Positions 8,023-17,452 are shown, counted from the first letter of the stretch. The stretch: 64,000 nt of DNA from Hyphomonadaceae bacterium UBA7672 (GCA_002483135.1 DLHI01000035.1:60448-124447); one strand, 5' to 3'. Numbers and translations: made by a program. The notes: generated by a model from the letters alone, not told the origin.

Positions 8023-10037
8023 ACAGAGACTGGAAAAACCTCTTCCCCTCCCGCCGGATGATCTTTCTCGGGGCGGGCGGCGTCGTGCTGGTGGGTCTCA
8101 CCGCGCGCCTCGCCGAGCTGCAGCTGCTCCGACAGGCCGAGTTCGAGACGAAGGCCCGGGAAGTCCGTATCAAGCTGGAACCCGCGCCGCCACACCGTGG
8201 CACGATCTACGATCGCACCGGTCGCGAGCTGGCCAGTTCCAAGCGCAATTTCTACGTCACGCTGCGCCCTGAAGTGGCGGGACCCATTGGCGACCGCCAG
8301 CAGAAGAACAAGGACATCGCCGACGTCATCGAGCGTGTCGGCCGCCTGCTGCGCCTTACCGACGCGAAGAAGCGTACGCTCCTGCAGGATGCAACGACCC
8401 CGCCGGCGCACCGCGACATCCTCGTGGCGGACGATCTCACTTGGGAAGAGTTTGCGCAGGTCAACGTGATGGCGCCCGAACTTGCGGGCATCAGCGCCGA
8501 AGTGGGCGAGCTGCGCTCCTATCCGCTGCAGTCGGCATTTTATCACACGGTCGGCTATGTCGCGAAGGCCAACGAGGCCGACATCCAGCGCATGGTCGAG
8601 CACGAACTCACGCTCGCAGACGAAGTGGCGGACTCGCCTGAAGGCAAGGCGCGCGCAGGCGCGGTGCGTCGTCTCTACAAACACCCCGCCATGCGCGTCG
8701 GCAAGCAGGGCATCGAGTCCTATGGCGAGCAGGCACTCAAGGGCGAGCCGGGCAAGGTGCGCCTGCTGCAGAACGCCACCGGCCGTGTGATCGACCGCCT
8801 GCCGAGCGAAGACCTGGCCGGAAAGCCCGGCGTCGATGTCGTGATGTCGGTCGACGCCGAACTGCAGAACTACGCGATTCAGCGCTTTGGCAATGAGGCG
8901 GGCAGCGCCGTGATGATCGACGTCGCCACGGGCGAGGTCATGTGCATGATGTCCACGCCTGCGCCGGACCCGAACCTCTTCGTGAGCGGAATTGCGTCCG
9001 GGCCTTACAAGGCGCTGCGTGAGGACGAACGCAATCCTCTTTATCACAAGGCGTATGACGGCGTTTATAACCCCGGGTCGACCTTCAAGATTGTTGTCGC
9101 TGCGGCTGCGCTTGAGACCGGCGCCATGGATCCGAACGAGACAGTCCATTGCTCGGGCAAGGCCTGGTACTACAATCGCTTCTACAACTGCTGGAGGCCT
9201 CAGGGCCACGGCACGATGAACTTGCGCTCGGGGCTGGCGAACTCCTGCGACTGTTACTTCTATCGCGCAGCCGAGAAGACAGGCATCGAAGAGATTGCCA
9301 AGATTGCAAAGCGTTTCGGCCTCGGTCACCGATACGAGCTGGGGGTCACGGGCGGCAAGTCCGGCGTCGTTCCCAACAACGAGTGGAAGCTCAATCACCC
9401 TCGCATCAAGGAACGCTGGTATCCCGGCGACACGATCAGCGCCGGCATCGGGCAGGGATATGTGACGGCGACGCCGTTCGAGCTGGCCGTGATGACAGCG
9501 CGAGCTGCGGGTGGAGCTTCTGTGCCAAATCCGCGCCTGATCGTCGGCGGCCTTGCGGTTCCCGACAACGACATTACTCCGATGGGAGAATTCAAGCCGG
9601 GCGTGCTGGAGTTGATGCGCGATGGCATGATGGCCGTGACGGCTGGCGGCGGTACGGCCGCCGCATCCGGCTCGATTGATCCCAACAACGAGCTGCCAGC
9701 CCCCTATACGGGCGCGCGGATGGCCGGCAAATCCGGGTCTGCGCAGGTTATCGGGCTCGACAAGTATCGCGACTCTCGCGGGCACGCGATCTCGAACGAC
9801 AAGCTGCCGTGGAAGTTGCGGGACAATGCGCTCTTCGTCGCCTACGCGCCGACGGACAAGCCTCGCTATGCTGTCGCCATCCTTGTTGAGCATGGTGTAT
9901 CAGGCTCGCGTGTCGGCGCTCCGATTGCGCGCGATTTGCTGGCCTACGCGCTGCGTAATGATCCGGGGGCCAAGAAGCCTTTCGTGCCGAAGGCGCGCGA
10001 TGTCGCGTCAGCCGATGGGGCTGCGCAGCCGACATGA
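8019..10037 (+). CDS. mrdA: Penicillin-binding protein 2 (elongation transpeptidase)
   Basis: Class B PBP of 672 aa that crosslinks peptidoglycan during lateral growth, paired with the glycosyltransferase RodA. One N-terminal membrane anchor (about 14-34), a pedestal domain with the RGTIYDRTGRELA motif, then the transpeptidase domain. Active-site motifs are STFK (Ser about 354) in YNPGSTFKIVVAA, SCD in NSCDCYFYR and KSG in AGKSGSAQV. It overlaps mreD and rodA by four bases each. All catalytic motifs are present, so it should be active. Confidence 0.96.
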   Translation: MNRDWKNLFPSRRMIFLGAGGVVLVGLTARLAELQLLRQAEFETKAREVRIKLEPAPPHRGTIYDRTGRELASSKRNFYVTLRPEVAGPIGDRQQKNKDIADVIERVGRLLRLTDAKKRTLLQDATTPPAHRDILVADDLTWEEFAQVNVMAPELAGISAEVGELRSYPLQSAFYHTVGYVAKANEADIQRMVEHELTLADEVADSPEGKARAGAVRRLYKHPAMRVGKQGIESYGEQALKGEPGKVRLLQNATGRVIDRLPSEDLAGKPGVDVVMSVDAELQNYAIQRFGNEAGSAVMIDVATGEVMCMMSTPAPDPNLFVSGIASGPYKALREDERNPLYHKAYDGVYNPGSTFKIVVAAAALETGAMDPNETVHCSGKAWYYNRFYNCWRPQGHGTMNLRSGLANSCDCYFYRAAEKTGIEEIAKIAKRFGLGHRYELGVTGGKSGVVPNNEWKLNHPRIKERWYPGDTISAGIGQGYVTATPFELAVMTARAAGGASVPNPRLIVGGLAVPDNDITPMGEFKPGVLELMRDGMMAVTAGGGTAAASGSIDPNNELPAPYTGARMAGKSGSAQVIGLDKYRDSRGHAISNDKLPWKLRDNALFVAYAPTDKPRYAVAILVEHGVSGSRVGAPIARDLLAYALRNDPGAKKPFVPKARDVASADGAAQPT

Positions 10038-11188
10038 TCCGCAAGGACACCCTTCTCTACAAGCTGACGCAGCTGCACTGGTTCCTGCTGCTGACCATCA
10101 TCGCGCTGGCGATGTTTGGAACGCTTGTGCTGTTCTCCGCCGGGTCGAGTGCGCATGATCTCGAGACCGGCCTCCTGAAGATCGACGCCAGCATGGCGAT
10201 CGCCCACTTCTGGCGCTTCACCCTGATGACCGTCGTCATGCTTGTGGTGGCGCTGCTGCCGCTCAGATTGTGGGCGTCGCTGGCATACCCATCCTACGCC
10301 ATTGGCCTTGTGCTTCTGCTGCTCGTCGAAGTGGCGGGCAATATCGTCAATGGATCACAGCGCTGGCTCACCATCGGCCCGCTGACGCTGCAACCGTCCG
10401 AGCTGATGAAGATCGCCGTGCCGCTGGCGCTGGCGCGCTACTACCACCAGATGTTCGCGGCGGGCCGGTCGGAACTCTGGATCCACCTCGTCGCCTTCAT
10501 CATGGTCGCAATCCCGGTTGGCTTCGTGCTGAAGCAGCCCGACCTCGGCACCTCGCTCATGATTCTTGGCACCGGCTGTGGCGTGATCTTCTTCGCCGGC
10601 ATCAGCCTGCGCGTCGTCGCGATTCTCATGCTGATCGTCGCTCTGATGGCGCCCGTGGTCTATTTCTTCGGCCTGCACGACTACCAGCGCGATCGCATTC
10701 ACACGATGTGGGACCCCAGCGCCGATCCGCTCGGCGCCGGCTACCAGCTGCAGCAGGGGCAGATCGCCATCGGCTCGGGCGGTCTAGCCGGCAAGGGCTT
10801 CATGGAAGGCGCCCAGAAGGAGCTGGAATACATCCCCGAACAGAACACCGACTTCATCTTCACGATCATCGCGGAAGAGTTCGGCTTTGTCGGGGCCATG
10901 GTGATGCTGGCCGCCTGGGCCCTCGCCATCGTGCAGGGAATGATCATCGCGGGCAGTTCGCGAAGTTCCTTTGGGGCTCTCGCTGCGTCAGGCTTCGTGG
11001 TCACCCTGATGCTTTACGTAGGGATCAACATCGGCATGGTCATCGGCCTGCTGCCTGTCGTGGGCATACCCTTGCCGCTGATCTCGTATGGCGGCACGGC
11101 TATTGTCACGGTCATGATAGGTTTTGGGCTATTAATGGCTGTACACCTCAACCGCACGAACGATATGACCCTTCGCGGACTGCTCTGA
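10034..11188 (+). CDS. rodA: Peptidoglycan glycosyltransferase RodA (SEDS family)
   Basis: Polytopic SEDS protein of 384 aa that polymerises lipid II in the elongasome together with PBP2. Typical segments are GSQRWLTIGPLTLQPSELMKI, LKQPDLGTSLMILGTG, LGAGYQLQQGQIAIGSGG, EQNTDFIFTIIAEEFGFVGA and the C-terminal GIPLPLISYGGTA. The first bases overlap the mrdA stop (ATGA at 10034). It is the last gene of the mre operon; the next gene follows 45 bp later. Confidence 0.96.
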   Translation: MIRKDTLLYKLTQLHWFLLLTIIALAMFGTLVLFSAGSSAHDLETGLLKIDASMAIAHFWRFTLMTVVMLVVALLPLRLWASLAYPSYAIGLVLLLLVEVAGNIVNGSQRWLTIGPLTLQPSELMKIAVPLALARYYHQMFAAGRSELWIHLVAFIMVAIPVGFVLKQPDLGTSLMILGTGCGVIFFAGISLRVVAILMLIVALMAPVVYFFGLHDYQRDRIHTMWDPSADPLGAGYQLQQGQIAIGSGGLAGKGFMEGAQKELEYIPEQNTDFIFTIIAEEFGFVGAMVMLAAWALAIVQGMIIAGSSRSSFGALAASGFVVTLMLYVGINIGMVIGLLPVVGIPLPLISYGGTAIVTVMIGFGLLMAVHLNRTNDMTLRGLL

Positions 11189-11233
11189 TTCCGGTCTCCG
11201 CCGGGCAGGGCCCAAGCTAAGGGGCAGGGAAGC

Positions 11234-12625
11234 ATGACCATCGCCGGACGGGTCGACCGCAAGAGCGAAACATGGTCATCGCGGCTTGGCTTTGTGCTCG
11301 CCGCCGTCGGCTCCTCGGTCGGCCTCGGCAATATCTGGCGCTTTACCTACACGACCGGCGAGAATGGCGGCGGCGCTTTCGTGCTCGCCTATCTCGTCTG
11401 CATCGCCGTGATCGCATTCCCGCTTCTCGCCGCCGAATACGCCGTGGGCCGCCGCTCCGGCCATTCGGCGGTTGAAAGCGTGCAGGCGCTCGCCCGCGCG
11501 TCGGGCAAGAGCGAGGCCTGGGGCGGCGTCGCCTGGCTCGGCATGCTGGCGGCGTTCTTCATCCTCACTTTCTACTGCGTCGTGTCGGCCTGGTTCATGG
11601 CCTACCTGCCGATGGCGCTTACGGGCGTGTTCGCGGACAACGGCGCCCAACTCGCCGACTCGCAGGCGCGCTTCGAGGCGGTCACCTCGCGGGAGAACCT
11701 GCCATTGCTGCTGGTCTATCTGGCGCTCTTCATCGGCGCGGCGGCTCTGGTTGTCGGCCGGGGCGTCAAGCGCGGGATCGAGCGCGCCTCGTCCATCCTG
11801 ATGCCGGTTTTCGCGATGGTGCTGCTTATCCTGCTCGGCTTCGCCATTGCCGAAGGCGCATTCGGCGAAGCGGTCGGCTTCCTGACGCGCGTGCGGCCGG
11901 AAGATTTTTCCTTCTCGATGCTTCTCGACGCCCTGGCCCAGTCCTTCTTCGCCACGGGTGTGGGCGCGGCTGTGATGATCACCTACGGCGCCTATCTCAA
12001 GACTGATGCAGATGTGCCGCGTTCATCCGCCATCGTTGCGGCGAGCGATACTCTGGTCGCGCTTGTTGCTGCGGTAGTGGTCTTCTCGCTGGTCTTCGCT
12101 GTGGGCAGCGAACCCAATGCCGGCTTCAGCCTGCTTTTCGTGAACCTGCCCATCGGCTTGGCCCAGATGCCGTTCGGCAACATCGTCGGCGGTGCGTTCT
12201 TCCTTCTGGCGCTGTTCGCGGCGCTGGCCTCCTCGATCTCTCTGATGGAAGTCGCGGTGTCCTGGCTTGACGAACGCACCGGCGTCACGCGCTGGGGCGC
12301 AGCGCTCGGCGTGGGTTTCGCCGCCTTCGTCATCGGCGCGGGCTACATCTTCAGCCGCGAATATATCACCTTCGTGGACTTCGTGACGTCCTCGCTACTC
12401 ATGCCCATCGGCGGCTTCCTGATGGCGATCTTCGCGGGCTGGGTGATCGAGAAGAAGATGATGCAGGCCGAGCTCGGGATGCCGTTCTTCCGCGTCTGGA
12501 GCGTCCTTGTGCGCTGGGTTATCCCGATCGCGATTGGTGTTATTCTGGTGCTGGGTATCCGCGAAAAGCTGGATACGGCGGGCGTGCCCGCGATGGTCGA
12601 AGGCGCGCTGACGACGACGGACTAG
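11234..12625 (+). CDS. Sodium-dependent transporter of the NSS/SNF family
   Basis: Inner-membrane sodium symporter of 463 aa with about 12 helices, related to LeuT-type neurotransmitter/amino-acid transporters. The N-terminal signature SRLGFVLAAVGSSVGLGNIWRF is diagnostic: the unwound TM1 binds sodium and substrate. ENGGGAFVLAY and the FFATGVGAAVMITYGAYL segment also fit. The substrate (an amino acid or an amine) cannot be told from the sequence. RBS AGGGGCAGGGAAGC lies directly before the ATG. Its 3' end overlaps the convergent higA by 4 bp. Confidence 0.93.
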   Translation: MTIAGRVDRKSETWSSRLGFVLAAVGSSVGLGNIWRFTYTTGENGGGAFVLAYLVCIAVIAFPLLAAEYAVGRRSGHSAVESVQALARASGKSEAWGGVAWLGMLAAFFILTFYCVVSAWFMAYLPMALTGVFADNGAQLADSQARFEAVTSRENLPLLLVYLALFIGAAALVVGRGVKRGIERASSILMPVFAMVLLILLGFAIAEGAFGEAVGFLTRVRPEDFSFSMLLDALAQSFFATGVGAAVMITYGAYLKTDADVPRSSAIVAASDTLVALVAAVVVFSLVFAVGSEPNAGFSLLFVNLPIGLAQMPFGNIVGGAFFLLALFAALASSISLMEVAVSWLDERTGVTRWGAALGVGFAAFVIGAGYIFSREYITFVDFVTSSLLMPIGGFLMAIFAGWVIEKKMMQAELGMPFFRVWSVLVRWVIPIAIGVILVLGIREKLDTAGVPAMVEGALTTTD

Positions 12626-12939
12626 GCGACGCGCGGACGGATGGATTTCAGGTCTGTCGCCAGTTCACGGCGCTTTTCCATGAGGTCGTAGTCGGCCTGA
12701 AGCCCGAGAAAGAACCCTTCCGACATCGCGAAATAGCGCGCGAGGCGCAAGTCTGTGTCCGCCGTGATGGCGCGTTTGCCCAGTACGATCTCGTTGATCC
12801 GCCGCGGTGGCACGTGGATCGCGCGCGCAAGCTCGTTCTGACTGATGCCCAAGGGTTTCAGGAACTCCTCAAGCAGGATTTCGCCCGGTCCGGGATTCGG
12901 CAGCAGGCGGCTCCTAGTGGTAGTCGACGATTTCGACAT
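12622..12939 (-). CDS. higA: HigA-type antitoxin (XRE-family HTH)
   Basis: Antitoxin of 105 aa that neutralises HigB and represses the operon. The region NPGPGEILLEEFLKPLGISQ followed by NELARAIHVPPRRINEIVLG is the typical HigA helix-turn-helix; the following LARYFAMSEGFFLGLQADYDL is also family-typical. The start at 12939 (MSKSSTTTRS) is chosen because the longer in-frame version runs back through the toxin gene. It overlaps higB by 26 bp, in the toxin-first order usual for hig loci. Confidence 0.92.
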   Translation of the reverse strand: MSKSSTTTRSRLLPNPGPGEILLEEFLKPLGISQNELARAIHVPPRRINEIVLGKRAITADTDLRLARYFAMSEGFFLGLQADYDLMEKRRELATDLKSIRPRVA

Positions 12940-13195
12940 TGCTTGGTCCTCCTTCTGTCCATACGAAACAGATTCGCCATTGATCGTTGATCCGGATCGA
13001 ATGCTGCCCAACGCGATCGGCCCGCAACGCTTCCAACCTGTTGCCGGGTGGAACACGCAGATCGTTCAGCGTTCGCGCCTGATTCAACAGACGCAACTTT
13101 CTTAGCGCCGTCGCCTGCATATCCGGTGGCAGCCGTCGGCTTCGCTCGCCCGACCAGATCGTCTCGGTTTCCCGGTCCGCAAAGCTCTGGATCAT
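12914..13195 (-). CDS. higB: HigB-type toxin (RelE/ParE superfamily mRNA interferase)
   Basis: Small toxin of 93 aa. HigB proteins cleave mRNA on the ribosome. Family landmarks are the N-terminal MIQSFADRETETIWSG, RKLRLLNQARTLNDLRVPPG, then NRLEALRADRVGQHSIRIND and the C-terminal QWRICFVWTEGGPSNVEIVDYH. A perfect inverted repeat (13201-13223) lies six bases upstream of the start codon. The system looks intact: full-length toxin, full-length antitoxin and operator. Confidence 0.92.
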   Translation of the reverse strand: MIQSFADRETETIWSGERSRRLPPDMQATALRKLRLLNQARTLNDLRVPPGNRLEALRADRVGQHSIRINDQWRICFVWTEGGPSNVEIVDYH

Positions 13196-13200
13196 ACTCG

Positions 13201-13223
13201 CCTATAACGCATAACGTTATAGG
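13201..13223 (-). promoter_or_regulatory. higBA operator palindrome
   Basis: Perfect 9-bp inverted repeat, CCTATAACG and CGTTATAGG, with a 5-bp spacer. It ends six bases before the higB start codon on the minus strand and includes a TATAAC that could act as the -10 element, so HigA binding would block transcription. A very short or absent leader is implied. Confidence 0.8.
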
Positions 13224-13238
13224 GGTCAATGCGCGCCG

Positions 13239-14210
13239 CTAGCCCAGCTTCTCCGCGAACATGTCGCTCGCCTTGATCAGCTCGCTGACGATCCCCGGCT
13301 CCAGCGAGGAGTGGCCAGCGTCCGGCACGATCTTGAGCGTCGCCTTCGGCCACGCCTTGTTGAGGGTCCACGCGGACGAGAGCGGCGTCACCACGTCATA
13401 GCGGCCGTGCACGATCACGCCGGGCAGGTCGCCGAACTTGGCGGCCTGATCCAGCAGCCAACCATCGGAATCGAAGAAGCCCTTGTTATGGAAGTAGTGG
13501 CACTCGATGCGCGCGAACGCGTCGAGGAAGTCGGCCTCGTCGAAGCGTGGCGGGCGCTGGCGCGGTCCCTGGATCGACAACGTCTCGCCTTCCCAGCGTG
13601 CCCATGCCGCGGCGGCCTCAGCGCGCGCGCCGGCGTTCTTGCCGGTCAGGCGCTTGTAGAACGCCTTCAGCAGGTCGCCGCGCTCGGCCTCGGGGATGGG
13701 CGCGACGTAGCGGTCGAACGCATCCGGGAAAAGGTTGCTCGCGCCTTCCTGGTAGAACCAGCGGATCTCGCTTTCCTTCAGCAGGAAGATACCGCGCAGG
13801 AGCAGGCCCAGCACATGCTTGCGATGTAGCGCCGTGTAGGCGAGGGCCAGCGTTGATCCCCACGATCCGCCAAACACCACCCACTTCTTCACGCCGAGGT
13901 GGGCCCGCAGCGTCTCGATGTCGCGGACGAGGTCCCAGGTCGTGTTCTCGCGAAGTTCCGAATGCGGCGTCGACCGGCCGCAGCCGCGCTGGTCGAACAT
14001 GATGATCCGGTAACGGCGCGGATCAAAGAACCGTCGCATTTCAGGACTGGAACCGCCGCCCGGCCCGCCATGCAGGGCAATCACAGGCAAACCGTCAGGA
14101 TGACCACTTTCTTCCCAATAGAGCTCGTGCAGCGCGCTGACGGCCAGTCGGCCAGTCTTGCGAGGCTCAATCGGGGGATAAAGCGAGCGGCGGGGTCTGT
14201 CTTCGTTCAT
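13239..14210 (-). CDS. pip: Prolyl aminopeptidase (proline iminopeptidase)
   Basis: Alpha/beta-hydrolase of 323 aa that removes N-terminal proline from peptides (family S33). Oxyanion region HGGPGGGSSPEMRRFFDP, the strand FDQRGCGRSTPH, and the nucleophile elbow GGSWGSTLALAY are all intact. The C-terminal GRYDVVTPLSSAW and DAGHSS supply the acid and histidine. Start 14210 (MNEDRPRRSLYP) is preferred to an upstream ATG at 14246, because the extra residues lie in the divergent leader. It is cytosolic with no signal peptide. Confidence 0.94.
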   Translation of the reverse strand: MNEDRPRRSLYPPIEPRKTGRLAVSALHELYWEESGHPDGLPVIALHGGPGGGSSPEMRRFFDPRRYRIIMFDQRGCGRSTPHSELRENTTWDLVRDIETLRAHLGVKKWVVFGGSWGSTLALAYTALHRKHVLGLLLRGIFLLKESEIRWFYQEGASNLFPDAFDRYVAPIPEAERGDLLKAFYKRLTGKNAGARAEAAAAWARWEGETLSIQGPRQRPPRFDEADFLDAFARIECHYFHNKGFFDSDGWLLDQAAKFGDLPGVIVHGRYDVVTPLSSAWTLNKAWPKATLKIVPDAGHSSLEPGIVSELIKASDMFAEKLG

Positions 14211-14258
14211 TGATGCTTCATCTACAGACCGCCAACTTAGCGTCAACCAATCTGAACC

Positions 14259-14930
14259 ATGTTTGTTTTTTCAATGCGACGCATCTATACCAAAAATACA
14301 AGCAACGAACTTTCGGGATTGGGTTCGGTGTCGCGTTTGCGGTTCCTTCTTGTGCCACTCGTAATGGCGGTCCCCGCGACCGCCTGCACCACCGTCGCGC
14401 TCTACGAACCGGTCAGCGCCGACATCACGCTTATCGCCGATGTGTCGCCTCTGCACGGGCCATCCGAGGAATTCTGCAGGCAAACCCGGGAAAAGGGCCT
14501 CGCCACGGGTGAGGCGAGCCTTGCCTCGCTGGCAGACATGCTTTCGGGCAAGGATGGCGGGCAAGGCGCCTACTGGCGGATTATCGGCGCCGACAGGGGC
14601 GCTCCGGGTACTGTCGTCGCCCGCATCCGTAGCGACATGAAGGCCGCAGCGACAGGAATCGATGGGTTGAGCCGGCTTGCCGAAACCCTGATGAAGGACG
14701 ATGAGCCGACCAGCACGGATGTCCTCGAATTCGAACGTGCACTGATCCACGCCCGCCAGGCGCGTGATTCCCTGTCAGACGCTTTCGTCCAGGTGAACAA
14801 GCGGTCGGAGAGCGAATACCAGATTTCTCTGGAACTGACCCCGCTGGACGAAGCCCTGTCCCGCGCGCGTCATGTGGCCGATCAACTGGCTGCGACCAAG
14901 GTCGCCGACCCGGTCGCCACCAGCCGCTGA
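14259..14930 (+). CDS. Hypothetical lipoprotein
   Basis: Protein of 223 aa that I do not recognise. The N-terminus has positive residues, a hydrophobic stretch (LRFLLVPLVMAV) and PATAC, a plausible but imperfect lipobox with Cys near residue 43. A later start, such as the Met at residue 6, would give a more usual signal length. The mature part is hydrophilic and mostly helical, with no catalytic motif seen. It stands alone between a divergent aminopeptidase gene and a convergent DUF423 gene. Confidence 0.6.
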   Translation: MFVFSMRRIYTKNTSNELSGLGSVSRLRFLLVPLVMAVPATACTTVALYEPVSADITLIADVSPLHGPSEEFCRQTREKGLATGEASLASLADMLSGKDGGQGAYWRIIGADRGAPGTVVARIRSDMKAAATGIDGLSRLAETLMKDDEPTSTDVLEFERALIHARQARDSLSDAFVQVNKRSESEYQISLELTPLDEALSRARHVADQLAATKVADPVATSR

Positions 14931-14936
14931 TCCGGC

Positions 14937-15335
14937 CTACTCCCCGTACCGGTCGCGCCGGCGCGATAGCAGCGCCGACAGGCCGAGCATCAGCCAGCCC
15001 ATGATGAAGGCGACGCCGCCGACAGGAACCAGGAAGCTCACCTGGTCGATCGGGGTTGGCGACATCGCGATGCCGCCCAGCATGATCTTTGCGATCTGCA
15101 CGCCCGAGAATAGCACCACGCTGAGCACGAAAGACCACGCAGCCACGAACTGCAGTGCGTGCCGATAAGGCATAGCGGCGGCGGCGATCGCCGCCAGTGT
15201 GTGGGCGAAGCCATAGATGAAGGCCGACTGCCAGCGCAGTTGGGCCTCGGCCGGCACGACCCCGTGGCCGCCGCCGGCTCCCGCCGCCACCAGCAGCAAT
15301 CCGACCAATGACGCCGCCACAATGATCGCCCGCAT
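14937..15335 (-). CDS. DUF423 family small membrane protein
   Basis: Protein of 132 aa with four predicted helices. The pattern (MRAIIVAASLVGLLLVAAGAGGGHG, then RWQSAFIYGFAHTLAAI, then FSGVQIAKIMLGGIAMSPTPIDQ and PVGGVAFIMGWLML) fits DUF423 membrane proteins, whose function is unknown. The start at 15335 is chosen because family members begin directly with the first helix; an in-frame ATG at 15401 would add 22 hydrophilic residues. It converges on the lipoprotein gene with a 6-bp gap. Confidence 0.85.
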   Translation of the reverse strand: MRAIIVAASLVGLLLVAAGAGGGHGVVPAEAQLRWQSAFIYGFAHTLAAIAAAAMPYRHALQFVAAWSFVLSVVLFSGVQIAKIMLGGIAMSPTPIDQVSFLVPVGGVAFIMGWLMLGLSALLSRRRDRYGE

Positions 15336-15515
15336 GGTGTCTCCCTGGACCTTGAAGCCTGATCCGTCGGCAGTGTCGAACTTTCCGAGAGGTAAACGCA
15401 AGCGGGGTCAGGCGCTCGCGCCACATGCAGTACCTAAGTGCAACCCTGACGGGAACCTCGTCGCGGGGGCCGCGCGTTTGGTGTTTCCTATACGTTTGCA
15501 ATGTAGAACTGACAG

Positions 15516-16646
15516 ATGGCGAGCAATTCGACACGATTTCAGGTGGATGCCGCCGCCGACGGACGGCAGGTGCTCACCATTTCCGGCGACTGGACGGTGT
15601 TTACCGTTGCTCTGGTCGAGGAAAAGCTGCGCCAGGCGAAGATCACGCCTGACGCCGTGCTCGATGTCTCAGGGTTGGGGCGCATCGACACGTCCGGCGC
15701 TTACCTGATCGACCGCGCCTTCGGGGCCCTCGACGGCATCGACGACCCGATCGACATCCGCGGCGAGCATCCCTCCATTGTGCGTGTACTCGGCCGTGTA
15801 CGGAAGGCCAGTCCGGCGTCGCCGCCCGATCCGCCACGCGTGCCGGGACTCATCGCGTTGCTCGACAGGGCGGGGCGTGGCGCCGTGCTGGCGTGGACTG
15901 AATTCCTGGGGCTGCTATCCTTCATTGGCGAGACCATGGCCACGCTCTGGCGTCTCGCGCTGAACCCGCGCCGCATCCGCTGGCGATCGGTCGTCTCGGT
16001 GATGGAAGAGGCCGGGCTCGATGCGCTGCCCATCGTCTGCTTCCTGTCCTTCTTCATCGGCCTGGTCATCGCCTTCATCGGCGCCAATCTGCTCGCAATG
16101 TTCAACGCCTCCGTCTTCACGGTGGAGCTTGTCGCCATCGGCATGCTGCGCGAGTTCGGCGCCGTGCTGACGGCCATCCTGCTCGCAGGCCGCACTGACA
16201 GCGCTTTCACGGCGCAGATCGGCGCCATGAAGATGCGGCAGGAGATCGACGCCATGCGCACCATCGGCCTTGATCCGATGGAAGCGCTGGTCGCCCCGCG
16301 CCTGATCGCCCTTCTGATCATGACGCCTCTGCTGACCTTTGCCGCCACGCTCGCGGGCATCGCAGGCGGCATCGTCGCAGCCTGGAGCGCGATGGATATC
16401 TCGCCCCAGATGTTCCTCTCGCGCTTTCAGGAAGTCGTGCCGCCGCGCCACTTCTGGGTCGGCATGCTGAAGGCGCCGGTGTTCGCAATTGTTGTCGCGA
16501 TGGTCGGCTGCCGGCAGGGCCTGCTGGTCGAAGGCGATGTCGTCTCGCTCGGCCGCCGCACCACGACGGCAGTAGTGCAGGCGATCTTCCTGGTGATCGC
16601 CCTCGATGCGATGTTCGCAGTCCTCTACTACATGTTGAACGTATGA
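15516..16646 (+). CDS. mlaE: MlaE-type lipid ABC transporter permease with N-terminal STAS domain
   Basis: Inner-membrane permease of 376 aa for phospholipid transport between the membranes. Residues 1-85 form a STAS domain (LTISGDWTVF, LDVSGLGRIDTSGAYL), corresponding to MlaB fused to the permease. The MlaE domain follows with VEEAGLDALPIVCFLSFFIG-type helices (here VMEEAGLDALPIVCFL), GMLREFGAVLTAILLAGRTD and MKMRQEIDAMRTIGLDP, all classic. It is the first gene of a four-gene operon; the ATP-binding gene overlaps its end by 4 bp. Confidence 0.94.
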   Translation: MASNSTRFQVDAAADGRQVLTISGDWTVFTVALVEEKLRQAKITPDAVLDVSGLGRIDTSGAYLIDRAFGALDGIDDPIDIRGEHPSIVRVLGRVRKASPASPPDPPRVPGLIALLDRAGRGAVLAWTEFLGLLSFIGETMATLWRLALNPRRIRWRSVVSVMEEAGLDALPIVCFLSFFIGLVIAFIGANLLAMFNASVFTVELVAIGMLREFGAVLTAILLAGRTDSAFTAQIGAMKMRQEIDAMRTIGLDPMEALVAPRLIALLIMTPLLTFAATLAGIAGGIVAAWSAMDISPQMFLSRFQEVVPPRHFWVGMLKAPVFAIVVAMVGCRQGLLVEGDVVSLGRRTTTAVVQAIFLVIALDAMFAVLYYMLNV

Positions 16647-17449
16647 CCCGCGCAGACGCCCTTCCGGCCCGCGAGGCGCGTGCCTCCGCCGATGGCGAGA
16701 TTGCGGTGCGCGTTCGTGGCCTCGTCAACCGCTTCGGCTCCCATATCGTCCACAATGGTCTCGACCTCGACATGCGCAAGGGCGAGGTGCTGGGCGTCAT
16801 TGGAGGCTCAGGCACCGGCAAGTCTGTGCTGCTGCGCTCGATCGTTGGTCTGCACACACCCAACGCCGGCGAGATCGAGGTGTTCGGCCAGAAGATCGAC
16901 AAGCTGCCACGCGCCGAGCGGATCAAGGTGGAGCGGCGCTGGGGGGTGATGTTCCAGGATGGCGCCCTGTTCTCGACACTGACCGTGCGCGAGAACGTCA
17001 TGGCGCCGATGATCGAGCACACGAAGATCCCGATTCCCCTGATGCGCGAACTTGCCGATCTCAAGATCAGGCTCGCCGGTCTCGAGCTTGACGCGGCCCC
17101 CAAGCGTCCATCCGACCTTTCAGGCGGGATGCGCAAGCGCGCGGCGCTCGCGCGGGCGCTCGCGCTGGACCCTGAGCTGGTGTTCCTTGACGAACCCACC
17201 GCCGGGCTAGATCCCATCGGTGCGGGAAAGTTCGACGAACTTGTACGTTCACTGAGCAATGCGCTGGGATTAACCGTCTTTCTTGTGACCCATGATCTCG
17301 ACACACTGGCGGCAACCTGCGACCGGATTGCCGTGTTAAGTGACGGCAAGGTGCTTGCAATCGGTCCTCTGGATGAGGTGAGGGAGAACCCACATCCCTG
17401 GATTCAGGAATACTTCTCCGGCCCACGTGGCCGAGCGGCGGTGAGATAA
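16643..17449 (+). CDS. mlaF: MlaF-type lipid ABC transporter ATP-binding protein
   Basis: Cytosolic ATPase of 268 aa that powers the MlaE permease. Walker A GGSGTGKSVLLRSI, Q-loop MFQDGALFSTLTV (typical of Mla/Ttg2 ATPases), signature LSGGMRKRAALARALALDP and Walker B LVFLDEPTAGLDP are all intact, with the H-loop in VTHDLD. It starts within the mlaE stop (ATGA) and ends three bases before mlaD, so the subunits are likely made in step. Confidence 0.95.
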   Translation: MTRADALPAREARASADGEIAVRVRGLVNRFGSHIVHNGLDLDMRKGEVLGVIGGSGTGKSVLLRSIVGLHTPNAGEIEVFGQKIDKLPRAERIKVERRWGVMFQDGALFSTLTVRENVMAPMIEHTKIPIPLMRELADLKIRLAGLELDAAPKRPSDLSGGMRKRAALARALALDPELVFLDEPTAGLDPIGAGKFDELVRSLSNALGLTVFLVTHDLDTLAATCDRIAVLSDGKVLAIGPLDEVRENPHPWIQEYFSGPRGRAAVR

Positions 17450-17452
17450 GCC

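Noticed and set aside
7779..9893. A 704-codon open frame on the minus strand
   Set aside because: It runs antisense through mrdA, which has all transpeptidase motifs; long antisense frames are expected at this GC content and the translation has no protein signature.
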